DNA from: UTCFX2 sp963788145
Lineage (GTDB): Bacteria; Chloroflexota; Anaerolineae; Anaerolineales; UBA4823
Length of the DNA stretch: 64,000 bases
NCBI GenBank assembly: GCA_963788145.1
Contig: CAWBFQ010000007.1
Span: 496,001-560,000, forward strand
Direction: 5' to 3'
The notes beneath the pieces were generated by a model. The model saw only the letters and a list, made by a program, of their open reading frames with translations, had not been told where the DNA came from and made no database searches. A program made the position numbers and the translations under genes. How positions within the stretch are numbered: position 1 is the stretch's first letter; every line of letters starts with the position of its first letter. Below are positions 25,562 through 35,804 of the stretch, in pieces.

Positions 25562-26956
25562 TCAAAGTTGAATGGCTCGCAATACCAAGTCATGCACTCC
25601 GACGACCTGCACAGGCAGCTTCCAGTAATCCACAAGCTCGCGCAATTGTTTTTTGCAGTTAGCGCACGGGGTAGCAACAATTTGAGCGCCTGTAGCCGCG
25701 ATTTGCTCTGCTTTCGTCTTGCCGGAGACCTGCATGCGGAAATCATAAATCTCATCCAGGGAGACCAGGCCACTTCCGCCGCCGCAACAGTAATTCTCAC
25801 ATCCGTTAGGCGTCATCTCTACGAAGTCCTTAACGAAACTCCGTAGGATCTCGCGCGGTTGGTCCACGATCCAGCCCGAGCGGGCAATATTGCACGGGTC
25901 ATGATAAGTGACTTTTTCAGGAACAGCATCCGTATCCAGGTGGAGTTTGCCTTCTTTCAATGCCTGGTGGGTAAACTCGAGGATGCTCACAACCGGCAGT
26001 CGCTGATCGCCGGCAAAGGCAGGCACAAACTGGCGCGCTGAGCGGGCTGCATGACCGCATTCCCCAATCAAGATTTTCCTGGATTTCAGCCGGTCGGCTT
26101 CTCCGACCAGCTTATGAATGATGCGCTCCAGCACCCAGTCATTATAAAAAAGACCGTAGTTAATCCCATCGAAATAGTTAGCGCCGATCGTCCAGGATGT
26201 CCCTGTGGCTTTGAGTACGGCCGCATTCCCCATCAGCGTGTCGGCTTCCATCAGATAATCGCTGACAGCCGGGTAGAAAATGTACTCTGCCCCTTCCTGA
26301 TCTACCGGGAAAGTGATCTCGACACCCTTCAGCTCTGACAACTCTTCCTGCAGAAATTCCAGGTTATCCAGTAAGGCAGGCAATGGAATCGCAGACGTAT
26401 TCGCCGTTTTTCCCTCAAGTTGTTCACGAACCGAAACCACTAACCCTTTTGGGGCGATCCCAGCTTCGCTCAGCGCGTACCGGCCGATATGAGTGACTAA
26501 CCCGTGATCGATGCCCAGCGGGCATTCCAGGTGACAGCGTCGGCAGGCGGTGCAGCGGTAGAACAGCTCCGCCATCTCCTCGATTTTGGCCTGGGTTAAC
26601 GTGTTATCCCCCACGACTTTGGCGCGGAATTGACCTGAGGAAGTGAAATGGCGTTTATAGACATCCAAAAGCAGGCTGGTTCGATAGCAGGGGACGTCCC
26701 GGTAGTCGTGAGAGGCCTGGTAAACCTGGCAACTGGATGCGCAGCGCCCGCATTTTGCGCTCGTTCGGCTGTACAGGTCCAATAGAAATCGATAATTGCT
26801 ATGACGCAGGATAACGGCAAAGGCCGTCAAGAATCTTTCCACCTGCGATCCATGATTTCTGGAATTTTCAAGGTCAGGGGATTTGTCGACGTGATAGAAA
26901 TTCGCCTTGCCCGGGCTGGATGGGGTTTGAGTTGGATCGGATGATATGGCTGTCAT
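25562..26956 (-). CDS. HdrD/HmcF-like iron-sulfur oxidoreductase
   Basis: A 464-residue cytoplasmic subunit. Two 4Fe-4S motifs, CGRCASSCQVY (with a later C) and CTACRRCHLECPLG, precede two CCG-type domains: YHDPCNIAR...NYCCGGG and ATPCANCKKQL. These are the marks of heterodisulfide reductase subunit D and HmcF, which handle thiol/disulfide or low-potential electrons. I chose ATG 26956, which overlaps the regulator stop (ATGA); a frame extending to 27031 lies within the regulator gene. First enzyme gene of the operon. Confidence 0.88.
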   Translation of the reverse strand: MTAISSDPTQTPSSPGKANFYHVDKSPDLENSRNHGSQVERFLTAFAVILRHSNYRFLLDLYSRTSAKCGRCASSCQVYQASHDYRDVPCYRTSLLLDVYKRHFTSSGQFRAKVVGDNTLTQAKIEEMAELFYRCTACRRCHLECPLGIDHGLVTHIGRYALSEAGIAPKGLVVSVREQLEGKTANTSAIPLPALLDNLEFLQEELSELKGVEITFPVDQEGAEYIFYPAVSDYLMEADTLMGNAAVLKATGTSWTIGANYFDGINYGLFYNDWVLERIIHKLVGEADRLKSRKILIGECGHAARSARQFVPAFAGDQRLPVVSILEFTHQALKEGKLHLDTDAVPEKVTYHDPCNIARSGWIVDQPREILRSFVKDFVEMTPNGCENYCCGGGSGLVSLDEIYDFRMQVSGKTKAEQIAATGAQIVATPCANCKKQLRELVDYWKLPVQVVGVHDLVLRAIQL

Positions 26957-27531
26957 GCATTCACCTGCTTTGTTTCTGTTTCGTTTTCTGGGGGTAAAAC
27001 AAAAATTACCACACTGGTAGACCCGCCGCAATTCTGCATGCGGTGAAGGGCGTTTCCATTGAAAATCAAGTTGTCGCCTGGATCAAGGTTGTAAGTCTGC
27101 TCATCTGCTTCGAAGACAATCTGGCCGCACAGGCATAGCACCGATTGCCGGGCGGTCAGGTTTTGTTCGGATTGTGGGCTGAGGGAGGCCTTTTTGGTTG
27201 AGGCAACCTTTATTGATGAAGGTTCTGTCAGGCTGCAAGTGAGCGTTTCAAGGGCTTGCTCAATCGTGGATTCGTGGTCTGCACAGCCTGCCCGCCTGAG
27301 CACGACCTCCGAATTGCATGCTTCTTGAAAGAGCGAACTGGCAGATACTCCCAGTGCGGTGGCGATTTTGCAGAGTGTGGCCACACTGGGGGCGACCTCG
27401 CCTCGCTCCACCAAGCTAATTGCGTTTGCCGAAAGATCGCAACCAGTCGCTAATTGCTTCAGTGTCAGGTGATTTGTTTTGCGGAGTTGGCGGATTCTCC
27501 GACCAATATTGCGCCAGGATTCGTGCATCAT
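26953..27531 (-). CDS. Xre-family regulator with C-terminal cupin
   Basis: A 192-residue protein. An N-terminal Cro/C1 HTH (RIRQLRKTNHLTLKQLA, NAISLVERGEVAPSVATL) is followed by a Cys-containing linker (CADHE) and a cupin (VLCLCGQIVFEADEQTY, DNLIFNGNALHRM). This pairing is that of SutR/PuuR-type sensors. It heads the redox operon and overlaps its first enzyme gene, so it probably controls the cluster. The start may be the ATG at 27531 or the next at 27528; neither has a strong ribosome site. Confidence 0.85.
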   Translation of the reverse strand: MMHESWRNIGRRIRQLRKTNHLTLKQLATGCDLSANAISLVERGEVAPSVATLCKIATALGVSASSLFQEACNSEVVLRRAGCADHESTIEQALETLTCSLTEPSSIKVASTKKASLSPQSEQNLTARQSVLCLCGQIVFEADEQTYNLDPGDNLIFNGNALHRMQNCGGSTSVVIFVLPPENETETKQVNA

Positions 27532-27830
27532 GGTGGTTGTCTTTCCCGAAAGTGAGTAGCCTTTTTTTATGTAGCTACAGATTACCAATAGGTTTGGTGT
27601 TAGTCAAGTTATTTAGTAAAAAAATAGGAATTTACTTAGATAATACACAACAAAATGGTTAAATTTGCCATAAGGGTGTTGCTTGAAGCTCGAATTGTTG
27701 AGCTGGATTTTTTTGGTTTGCTAAGGGAAATGAAACAGGCTAAAATTGAAACAGAATTTGGGCAGCGGCGAGCGCAAGATGGTCCATTTTCTGTTTCTCG
27801 GATCATCTATCCTTTATCCATATTGGCAAC
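27532..27830. other. AT-rich divergent intergenic region
   Basis: It separates the Xre regulator from the AlgX-like gene and must hold their promoters. I see no convincing -35/-10 pair, RNA or gene. A 63-codon frame at 27655-27846 has no ribosome site and no recognisable motif. Confidence 0.5.
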
Positions 27831-29081
27831 ATGGCATGGTTTCTGAAGAAGCAGCCAATCTTCATATTCGATCATGACAACGCCTTGTTTAATCAAATGC
27901 AACGAATTAGTAATCTGGTTATAGCTTTTGCTACACTGATCTTCGGGTTGATGCTGGCGTTTATTGCTCTTGAAATGCTCTTACGCCTTAATCCGGAATT
28001 ACCCTTGCGGGGAATGGGTGTACTTGTTCCAATTGATGCTCCTATAAAAGAAGATTCCTATGATATTTACACATCCGACGCTGATTTATTTTATTGGCAG
28101 GCGGATTTGATGCAGCCTGTTGCCCCAGAAGCTGACCGACTTGAAGCTCAAGTGGACTATTTTACGGATGAGTTTGGATTTCCTAATCGCCCGCCAACGC
28201 CATCAGTTGTCGATATCGTGATCCTGGGCCGTTCTTATGCTATGGGAGCCCAATCCAGTCAGCCCTGGGCGCGACAACTCATGGATCTGACAGGTATGCA
28301 GGTATTAAACCTGTCTCAAACTGGAGGTGGGATTGATTTAAAGCATGAGTATTTCCGTCGTTTTGGTCTACCCAGGAAACCTCGCTGGGTGATCCTGGAG
28401 GTATTACCCAGCATGGATATTCTTGGTTATGCGCCGCATCCTGCCTGGATGATCCATGGAATTTCTTTACCTTTGATCCAAAATTTCGCTCAACGAGCAG
28501 TAGGCACAACATCTTCCTCGCAACCAGCCCATCCAGTTTTTCCTATCATAGCGAATCTGAATGATCAAGATGTGATGTTTACGGATTTTATTTATTATCT
28601 CTCTGCCCTGACTGTCGATCACGAGACATTGCAGGCCAGTCGAAATTGGGAAGATTTTCGAGAAGATGCTACTGAATTGATTCAAGAAGCCTGGCAGAAT
28701 GCGGCTTGCGTTGTCCTTCTTTACGCACCGACGAAATCCGAGGTTTATCTTCCGCTGATCGATGAATCTGAACTTTTTAATCCTGTCTTAGATCATCTCC
28801 AAACCTGGGCGCTTGATGATCGTATGCAGTTTGTTCAAACACACGCCCATCTCCGTTCTGCAGATCAGCTTGTTGCCAATGCAGCCTCTGCCCGGTCGTT
28901 GCTGGCTTCTTTCGCCAAAGAGACAGGGGTTGCGCTGATTGATCCAACCGAAGCCATGATGCAATCCATTCTGGATCAGCAACAACCCTATATGATTTAT
29001 GACACCCACTGGAGCCTTACCGGAAATCAGCTCGTTGCCAAAGCAGTTGCTGACCTAATCATGCATTCGACCTGCCCTTAA
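27831..29081 (+). CDS. SGNH/AlgX-like protein, partner of the MBOAT acyltransferase
   Basis: A 416-residue protein with an N-terminal membrane anchor (about 25-50) and an extracytoplasmic SGNH-type fold. Signs are VILGRSYAMGAQ where the nucleophile block falls (Ser in GRS), and a C-terminal DTHWSLTGNQLVA, the D-x-H-W catalytic dyad motif of AlgX/AlgJ polysaccharide acetyltransferases. It lies 1 base before an AlgI-like MBOAT gene, the classical pair that passes acetyl groups from cytoplasm to exported glycans. The ATG at 27900 (MQRISNLVIAF) is an equally good start. Confidence 0.8.
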   Translation: MAWFLKKQPIFIFDHDNALFNQMQRISNLVIAFATLIFGLMLAFIALEMLLRLNPELPLRGMGVLVPIDAPIKEDSYDIYTSDADLFYWQADLMQPVAPEADRLEAQVDYFTDEFGFPNRPPTPSVVDIVILGRSYAMGAQSSQPWARQLMDLTGMQVLNLSQTGGGIDLKHEYFRRFGLPRKPRWVILEVLPSMDILGYAPHPAWMIHGISLPLIQNFAQRAVGTTSSSQPAHPVFPIIANLNDQDVMFTDFIYYLSALTVDHETLQASRNWEDFREDATELIQEAWQNAACVVLLYAPTKSEVYLPLIDESELFNPVLDHLQTWALDDRMQFVQTHAHLRSADQLVANAASARSLLASFAKETGVALIDPTEAMMQSILDQQQPYMIYDTHWSLTGNQLVAKAVADLIMHSTCP

Positions 29082-29082
29082 A

Positions 29083-30523
29083 ATGCTTCTGCACACACCA
29101 CTCTATCTGGTTTTCCTTTTGGCTGTAGTCCTAATTTACTGGTTACTGCCCAGGCTGATCTGGCGGAAGGCATTTTTACTTGTTGCCAGTTATTTATTCT
29201 ATGCAATGTTCGATTGGCGTTTTGCATTATTATTGTTCATTCTCACTTTGATATCCTTCGTTCTTGGCAAGGCCATAGAACGCGGCAAAAGCCCACGTGG
29301 TTACGTCTGGCTCAGTGTGATTATCAATATTTGTGTGCTGATTATATTTAAGTTGAGCGGTTTTTTTATCAACAGCCTGGAATCGATGCTGCAAATCATT
29401 GGTTTGAATGTTTTTTCCCCGGGTTTGACCCTACTTTTGCCAGTGGGTATCTCTTTTTACACCTTTCAAGCGATCTCTTACACGACCGATATCTATCGAC
29501 ATAAAATACAACCGACTAGCAGCCTGGTGGACTTTGGCCTTTACCTGGCATTTTTTCCTAAGTTGATAGCTGGCCCATTAGTGCGCCCGGCAATTTTCTT
29601 AAACCAGGTCTACCATCCGAAGGCGTCGTTGTCAAAAGAAGAATATTTGAGCGCCCTCGGACTATTGTTGTTGGGTCTGGCGAAGAAGGTGATCATTGCT
29701 GATAGTTTGGCCGGCCGGGCAGATGTCGCGTTTCGTGCCGCGGCTTTTCCGGTTGATGGCATGCAATTCGCATCGCCAATCTTTATCCAAGGGTTTTATC
29801 TATACGCCTTCCAAATCTACGCGGATTTTTCGGGATATACCGATATTGCTCGTGCTTCTGCGGCTTTACTCGGGTTTACACTTCCGGAAAATTTTCAGCA
29901 ACCCTATCTGTCATCCACGATCACTTCATTCTGGAACCGCTGGCATATGAGCCTAACACAATGGTTTCGAGAGTTCCTGTTCTTCCCCTTCAGTCGCGCC
30001 CTCTTATTCTTTACGCATAGACGCCAGCCTCGAATTGTTCAAATCAGCGCGAACTTGCTTACCATGATATTGATTGGCCTGTGGCATGGGATGGCATGGA
30101 CCTTTGTCGCATGGGGACTTCTGGCATGGGATCTTGCTTTCGCTGGAAAGCTGGATAAGGTGGAAACCATCCCGGCGGATCTCAGCGACCTTTTCCGGAA
30201 TGATCACTTTTCATCTGGTAGGTTTGGGGTGGGTGCTGTTCCGTAGCCAGTCATTTGCGGCGGCTGGACGTTTTATTCAGGGTCTAGTCGCATTTAATCA
30301 AATGATTTGGTTGGTAGATTTACTGCCTTCTATTGTCGTGACGGCTATATTGATCTTTGGTATTGATGTGGTGGTGGGTAGTAGGCTGACATTACCTTAC
30401 CGGTGGATGCGACCCGTGATTTATATCATCATCATAGCAACTTTGGTTGTTCTCATTGGTCTGCAAATATTGAGCTTTGCCAGAGGGTCAGATATGCGAC
30501 CTTTTATCTATGGCCAGTTCTAA
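29083..30523 (+). CDS. MBOAT O-acyltransferase (AlgI-like), reading frame broken by one base
   Basis: A multi-span MBOAT protein. Typical motifs: LPVGISFYTFQAISYT, DFGLYLAFFPKLIAGPLVRP, QIYADFSGYTDIARASA, SFWNRWHMSLTQWFR and the catalytic-His motif LIGLWHGMAWTFV. The first frame runs past LLAWDLAF to a stop at 30246, while HGILLSLESWIRW continues one base later. An extra G in CTGGCA near 30123-30125 explains it. The repaired protein is about 479 residues, normal for AlgI/DltB relatives. With the AlgX-like neighbour it should O-acetylate an extracellular polymer. Confidence 0.85.
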
Positions 30524-30555
30524 TCGTTTCCGCTGAGCGGAGAAGAAGCGAGTTC

Positions 30556-33096
30556 TTATTCGTAGTGCAGCGCTCGAATAATATCCATCCGGGCGGCTTG
30601 CCTGGCTGGCAGCAGCCCCGCGATCGCGCCAAAAATCAGGCCCACAGCGACAGCCGCCAGAATCCCTGCATATGGGAAAGCATATATGACCGGAAAGCCG
30701 CCAACGCTCAAACCTAATACCATCACATACCCCAAATATAGACCGGCCAATAACCCAAAAGCTGTCCCTATTGCCGCCAGTAATAGCGATTCAGCGACCA
30801 CAATCCGCCGAACTTGCCGACGTGTTGCCCCGATGGCGCGCAGCATTCCGATTTCACGTGTTCGTTCGATCACGCCGATGGCCAAGGTATTCAACATGGC
30901 AATTAATGACGGCAATGCCAATACTCCCAACAGGATGAAATAAAACAGGAAGATCGAGTCGAAGATCTTTTTGTTTTCTTCAAAGTAGGCCTTCCCCGAT
31001 ACCAGCTTGAACTGTGGGTAGTCTTCCAGGATGGATTTTAATTTGGTTTCGACAATTGTCGGGTCTGCCCCTGGGGCCAGGTTCAGTTGGATGAATATAT
31101 CCTCGTTTTTTCGAAAATCTCTTTCAAGGTTCGCTTGCGAGGTGTAAGCGGTCATTATTTTGGCGTTGAGATAATCGCCAGCAATGGCGATGACGCGGTA
31201 GATTTTTCCCCCAGTGGGTGTTGAGATCAGCACTTCGTCCCCAATTTTAACCCCTGCTTGCGCTGCAAGCACGCCATTGGCAATCAATGTGCGTTCACCG
31301 TTGAGCTCTGCATAAGCTGTCTCGCGGTTGCCCTCCTGGAAATTTAGCGTAGCTACTTTCGGATAGTTCAGCGGGTCGATACCTAGCACCGAAAGAGCCT
31401 TTCCGTTCAGGGTTGTCGCTGCCACTCGAAATGTGCTGACTGCCTCGACTCCAGCCACGTCCCTTAAGTCGTCTGCCAGTGTTTCTTTAGCGCCCACATT
31501 GCTTCCCCAAACGCCGACGGAGGGCGGCATGATCAGATAATCGCTGCCCAGGCTTTTCTGCAGAATCATTAAAAATCCATCTGACAGGCTCCAAACCAAA
31601 CCGCCCATCGCTACGATGATTGCCAGGCCGATCATGGTCGCGCTGGCGGTAATGGCGGCCCGTGTGGGTTGGCGGGTCAGGTTGCCTTTGGCCAGGTCGC
31701 CAGTCCCTTCGCGGGCGAAAATCGTGGCAATTAAGGAAGAAAAAACCAGCGTGATCGGTTTGACCAACACAGGCGCAAAAAGCACGATCCCTATCAGGAA
31801 GAGCAATCCTCCCAGTGCAGTTACCCCAACATTGCCAGATATCAGTCCAAAAATTGCCAGCAAGATCAAGACCGCACCAACGATCGTGCTTGTGCGGGGA
31901 ATTCGTTGTTGGGTATCCCCGATTTCCGGTCGGAGGGCTTCAAGTGGAGTCACCCGGCTGGCGCTCAGCGCTGGCAGCAGGCCGGCGAGCAAAGTCACTC
32001 CGATCCCAAGCAGGATGGTGGTCAGAATCAATCCCAGTTCCACAACCGGTGGACCCATGTGAAGATGGAGAAACTAATTCATGATCGGCGACATCAAACG
32101 AAGCAACCCGGAGCCCATCAAATAACCCAGCGACATTCCGGCCATGGTGCCCACAGCCCCTTGCAATAATCCCTCGACCAGGATCAAACCCACGATGGTA
32201 GCCCGGCTTGCCCCGATCGTTCTCAACATTCCGATATCCCGCCGGCGCTCTGCCAGGATCGTTCGGAAGGTGTTGAATATGATAAACCCGCCCATAAAAA
32301 TCGCCAGGAATCCGAACAAGCTGAACGCCTTCTGGCCAATTTGAAGGCTGGCAAAAATCTCCGTGCCACTGGAGAGGGCGCCGAGCGAGTAATCACCTCC
32401 CAGGATGCCTTCGATCGATTTCTGAATGATGTCGCGCTGCGCAGGATCCGTCGTGTTCAGGTTGATTTCGATGGAGTTGATCCGGTTTGGCAAGTCGAGC
32501 AGTTTTTGCGCCTCAAATAAGGTGATCAGCACTTCCTCGTTCCCGGGCAAAGCCCGCGCCGGGAGCAACCCCACAATCTGCAGGGAGATCGCTCCTTCGG
32601 TAGTGGGCAGATCCAACTCGTCACCGATCTTCAGCCCCAGGTTTTCCGCCAGGCTGGAGCTGATGACTGCTGCGGTGGTATCTGCGCTGCGCAAGAAGCG
32701 TCCTTCTTTTACCGGATAGTTATGTAGAGATTGCGCCGCTCGGGCGTCGATCCCAGTCAAAGTCAGGGCTGTGATATTGGCATCGCCAAAGTATTTTTCT
32801 GGGATGTTGATTGTGCGGCTCAGCGATCCACTGATCGCCCGGATATTCTCTATCCCCCGGATTTTCTGGATTGTCTTTTCAGAGAACGCTTCACCACTTT
32901 CGTGAGTAATGGTGATGTCCACCTGGCCTGAAGCCGCCAGCATATTGGCCTGAAACGCCTGGATCATGGTCGGCAGCAGAATACCCATGCCAAAGATTAC
33001 CAGCGTGCCCAACAGGATCGCCAGCGTGGTCAGAAAGGTTCTTAGCTTGCGCCCCCACAAATATCGACTTGCTAAAGTTATTTGGAAGGTCAACAT
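30556..33096 (-). CDS. Large FtsX-type ABC permease interrupted by an in-frame amber codon
   Basis: The complement is one continuous frame of about 846 codons apart from a TAG at 32074-32076 (codon 341). The first part has TFLTTLAILLGTLVIFGMG, a MacB-like periplasmic domain and an FtsX domain (RRRDIGMLRTIGASR). The second part begins directly after the amber with FLHLHMGPPVVEL and repeats the domain order, ending RTREIGMLRAIGATRRQV and ARMDIIRALHYE. Duplicated FtsX units are normal for large permeases of LolCDE/MacB-like exporters. A CAG to TAG change would explain the break. The start follows AGGAAG. Its ATPase lies just upstream. Confidence 0.85.
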
Positions 33097-33116
33097 CTTT
33101 GTTTGCTTCCTGAATT

Positions 33117-33872
33117 TCAGATGAGCTGGCGCAGATTTTCTGCGACAGTTTCGGCGTTGTTCGTCTCGTGAGGTTCTGGTCGAGTCTCGTTGACGATGAC
33201 GCCATCCTTCAGAAAAAGGATCCGATCCGCAAAGGAGGCAACTCTTGGATCGTGTGTCACCATTACCACTGCTCGTCCCCATTCATTTGCGACCTGGCGC
33301 AGCAACTTGGAGATTTCGTCTGATGAATGGGTATCCAGGTTTCCAGTTGGCTCATCTGCCAGGATCAGGTCTGGTTCAGCTGCCAGGGCTCGCGCGACCG
33401 CAACCCGCTGCTGCTGACCGCCGGAGAGTTGGTCTGGTCTACTCTTCAAACGGTCTCCCAGGCCCACTTTCTGCAGCCATTCGGTTGCCCGCGCTTTTGC
33501 TTTAGCAGCACTCATCCCATCCAGGGTGACAGGCATGGCCGCGTTCTCGGTGGCATTGAGCACCGGGATCAGATTATAGAACTGAAAAACAAAACCGATC
33601 TTTCGCCGCCGCAGCTTTGTCAGGTTGTCATCTGAAAGCTCGTCCAGGGCTTGACCATCGACGATTACACGCCCCTTTGTTGGGCGATCCAGGCCTCCCA
33701 ACAAATACAGCAGGGTAGATTTACCGCACCCGCTTGGCCCCATGACTGCCAGAAGCTCGCCAGCCTTCACACTCATATTAACGCCGTTGAGGGCGGTCAC
33801 AGCAGTCTCTCCGCTACCGTAAATTTTGGTCAGGTTTTCTGTTTCGATCAGAGAATGGTTCGTTTGGTCCAT
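33117..33872 (-). CDS. ABC transporter ATPase (MacB/LolD-like)
   Basis: An ATPase of about 251 residues. Walker A GPSGCGKST, Q-loop FVFQFYNL, signature LSGGQQQRVAVARAL, Walker B LILADEPTGNLD and the H-loop MVTHD are intact. TKIYGSGETAVTAL is typical of the MacB/LolD/FtsE group that powers FtsX-type permeases without moving substrate through the membrane. It is followed by the large permease 20 bases on. ATG 33872 is preferred; an ATG at 33881 is possible. Confidence 0.92.
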   Translation of the reverse strand: MDQTNHSLIETENLTKIYGSGETAVTALNGVNMSVKAGELLAVMGPSGCGKSTLLYLLGGLDRPTKGRVIVDGQALDELSDDNLTKLRRRKIGFVFQFYNLIPVLNATENAAMPVTLDGMSAAKAKARATEWLQKVGLGDRLKSRPDQLSGGQQQRVAVARALAAEPDLILADEPTGNLDTHSSDEISKLLRQVANEWGRAVVMVTHDPRVASFADRILFLKDGVIVNETRPEPHETNNAETVAENLRQLI

Positions 33873-33966
33873 GATTTGCAATGCCTTTGATGAAAAAGCT
33901 TGAAGTGTACTGAAATACTTTACATCTAAGGGAATGGGTTGTCAATCCATCTCGCTGAAAAATCGC

Positions 33967-33972
33967 TATAAT
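33967..33972 (+). promoter_or_regulatory. -10 box of a possibly leaderless mRNA
   Basis: A perfect TATAAT ends 6 bases before the ATG at 33979, so transcription would begin at or next to the start codon. No Shine-Dalgarno is visible. A -35 at a good distance is not clear (TTGTCA at 33939 is 22 bases away). Confidence 0.45.
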
Positions 33973-33978
33973 GGGATC

Positions 33979-34680
33979 ATGTCTGATGGTGGAAATTTGC
34001 TCCTGGAAGGCGGGATGGAATTTGGCGGCCAAATGGCCGCGCCAGATTTAAAGGCGATCGAATTAGCGGGTGGTTTTGACGCCTCAATCTCGATTATCCC
34101 GACCGCTGCTGCTCCCGACCGTAATGATCAGCGCGCGGGTCAGAACGGGCTGCGCTGGTTCACCCGACTAGGCGCCCGGCAGCCTGCCGTGCTCCCGCTG
34201 GTTGACCGGGTTTCTGCCGATGACCCTGTGATTGTTCGGGCGCTGCGGTTCTCGCGTTTGATCTATCTGCTGGGCGGTTTTCCGGGGTATCTGTACCAAT
34301 CACTTGTCGGTAGCCAGGGCTGGCAGGCTGCTCTGCATGCCTATCGGACTGGAGCAGTGATCGCGGGCAGCAGCGCCGGCGCGATGGTATTATGCCAGCA
34401 TTTCTACGATCCGCATGCAGGCAAAGTGATGGAAGGATTGAACCTGTTGGCAGGCGTATGCGTCCTTCCGCACCACAACAGATTTGGCAAGAGCTGGGCT
34501 GAAAAACTTGTGGTTTTATTGCCGGATGATATCCTGATTGGAATTGACGAGCAGACTGGCATGATCCATGACGGACAGACCGGTTTGTGGAAGGTCTATG
34601 GTAAGGGGGGGGTGACTTTATACTACCAGGGGGAGATGCGGTTCATCCAGCCAGGAGTAGCTTTCTCCATTAAATTCTGA
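33979..34680 (+). CDS. Peptidase S51 family protein (cyanophycinase-like)
   Basis: A 233-residue protein with the S51 layout: IYLLGGFPGYLYQSL, the nucleophile elbow AGSSAGAMVLCQ (Ser about 133) and the His in VLPHHNRFG, followed by GIDEQTG. Families with this fold include cyanophycinase and dipeptidase E; the exact substrate cannot be told. I chose the ATG at 33979 from the protein fit; ATG 33934 would place the promoter inside the gene. Confidence 0.82.
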   Translation: MSDGGNLLLEGGMEFGGQMAAPDLKAIELAGGFDASISIIPTAAAPDRNDQRAGQNGLRWFTRLGARQPAVLPLVDRVSADDPVIVRALRFSRLIYLLGGFPGYLYQSLVGSQGWQAALHAYRTGAVIAGSSAGAMVLCQHFYDPHAGKVMEGLNLLAGVCVLPHHNRFGKSWAEKLVVLLPDDILIGIDEQTGMIHDGQTGLWKVYGKGGVTLYYQGEMRFIQPGVAFSIKF

Positions 34681-34685
34681 ATAAG

Positions 34686-35543
34686 CTATTCCATATAGCC
34701 ACACAAAGCCAACGCGTTCGGGCCGGTATTTATCCCCAGGACTGGTCCAGTGATGTTGATCAGTAGCTCGCTGGGTGAATATTCGCCTCGAATGCGATCG
34801 GCCAGTTGAGCGGCTTCATCCGGCGCATTCCCGTGGAGTACAGCTATATGCATTTTGCGCCCGCGCTCCATCTTTTCGAAGAACTTCTGATAAAGCATTT
34901 CTACCATTTTTGTATGTGTGCGGGCCATCCCGGACGGCTCCACCAGGCCGGTCACGTGATTGATTGAGATAACCGGGCGAATTTGGAGCATCGCCCCGAC
35001 CCACTTGGCTGCGCCGCCAATTCTCCCACCGCGCTGCAAATACTCAATTGTGTCCATCCCTACGAATTGAGTCAATGTCTGCCGCACTTCGCTCGTTTTC
35101 GCAATTATTGCGGACATATCCCCGCCTACCTCCCGAACCCTGGCCGCAGCCAGCACCTGCCAGCCCAGGCTCATGGTCGGTCCGCGCGAATTGACCACCC
35201 GCACGGGGAGATCTACTTTCTCGCCTGCAATGATCGCGTTCTGATATGTGCCGCTCATTGCCCCGCTGACCGTCAGGACCAGGATTTCGCTGGCTCCGTT
35301 TTGGATCGTTTGACGATACATTTGCTCAAAATCATTCACAGTCGCCATTGCGGTGGTCGGGTGGATCGGGTCCGTTCGCAACCGCTCGTAAAAATCCTTT
35401 GGCTGGAGAGTGACCCGATCTCGATATTCTTGATCTCCCCAGATCACGATTTGTGGGACGATATAGATTGAATACTGATCAATCAATGCTTCCGGGATAT
35501 CACAGGTGCTGTCTGCGATGATGGCAGTTCTATAGGTTGACAT
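34686..35543 (-). CDS. DegV family fatty-acid-binding protein
   Basis: A 285-residue DegV (FakB-like) protein, which holds a fatty acid for the kinase FakA. It has IIADSTCDIP at the N-terminus, PTTAMATVNDF, LTVSGAMSGTYQNA (fatty-acid carboxylate pocket) and LQRGGRIGGAAKWVG, and ends with GPVLGINTGPNALAL. No FakA is in the window. It is convergent with the S51 gene. Confidence 0.92.
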   Translation of the reverse strand: MSTYRTAIIADSTCDIPEALIDQYSIYIVPQIVIWGDQEYRDRVTLQPKDFYERLRTDPIHPTTAMATVNDFEQMYRQTIQNGASEILVLTVSGAMSGTYQNAIIAGEKVDLPVRVVNSRGPTMSLGWQVLAAARVREVGGDMSAIIAKTSEVRQTLTQFVGMDTIEYLQRGGRIGGAAKWVGAMLQIRPVISINHVTGLVEPSGMARTHTKMVEMLYQKFFEKMERGRKMHIAVLHGNAPDEAAQLADRIRGEYSPSELLINITGPVLGINTGPNALALCGYME

Positions 35544-35804
35544 AGGGCGGCATCCCTTCTTAGAAACCGGTCCGTTTAATGGATTTGAAACCCTGTCTGC
35601 GCCTGTATAAAAATTGGCTTCTTTTTTCTGGAGTTTTGTGTGTCCATTATACTACGCCAGTATTCTAGCGCCAGTGCGCTGCCGCGGATTTTTCCAGGTT
35701 GCAATTTATGACAATTTGTCGTATAAATGGTAAATTTTAGCTGGGGGGCGACTGTTAGCTTGGTTACGGTCGTTTCACCAGAATTTATTCAGGAGGAGCC
35801 GGGT
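35544..35804. other. Divergent intergenic region
   Basis: It lies between degV and the ATP-grasp gene. The sequence is mixed, with a T-rich stretch near 35620-35640. No RNA or gene is recognised. A frame starting at ATG 35727 reads into the ATP-grasp gene but its first 26 codons look non-coding. Confidence 0.5.

Noticed and set aside
27655..27846. 63-residue frame before the AlgX-like gene
   Set aside because: It lacks a ribosome site and any family resemblance, and overlaps the start of the next gene.
30556..33096. Two separate FtsX permease genes
   Set aside because: The two frames are in phase, divided only by one TAG, and the second lacks its own ribosome site and first helix region.
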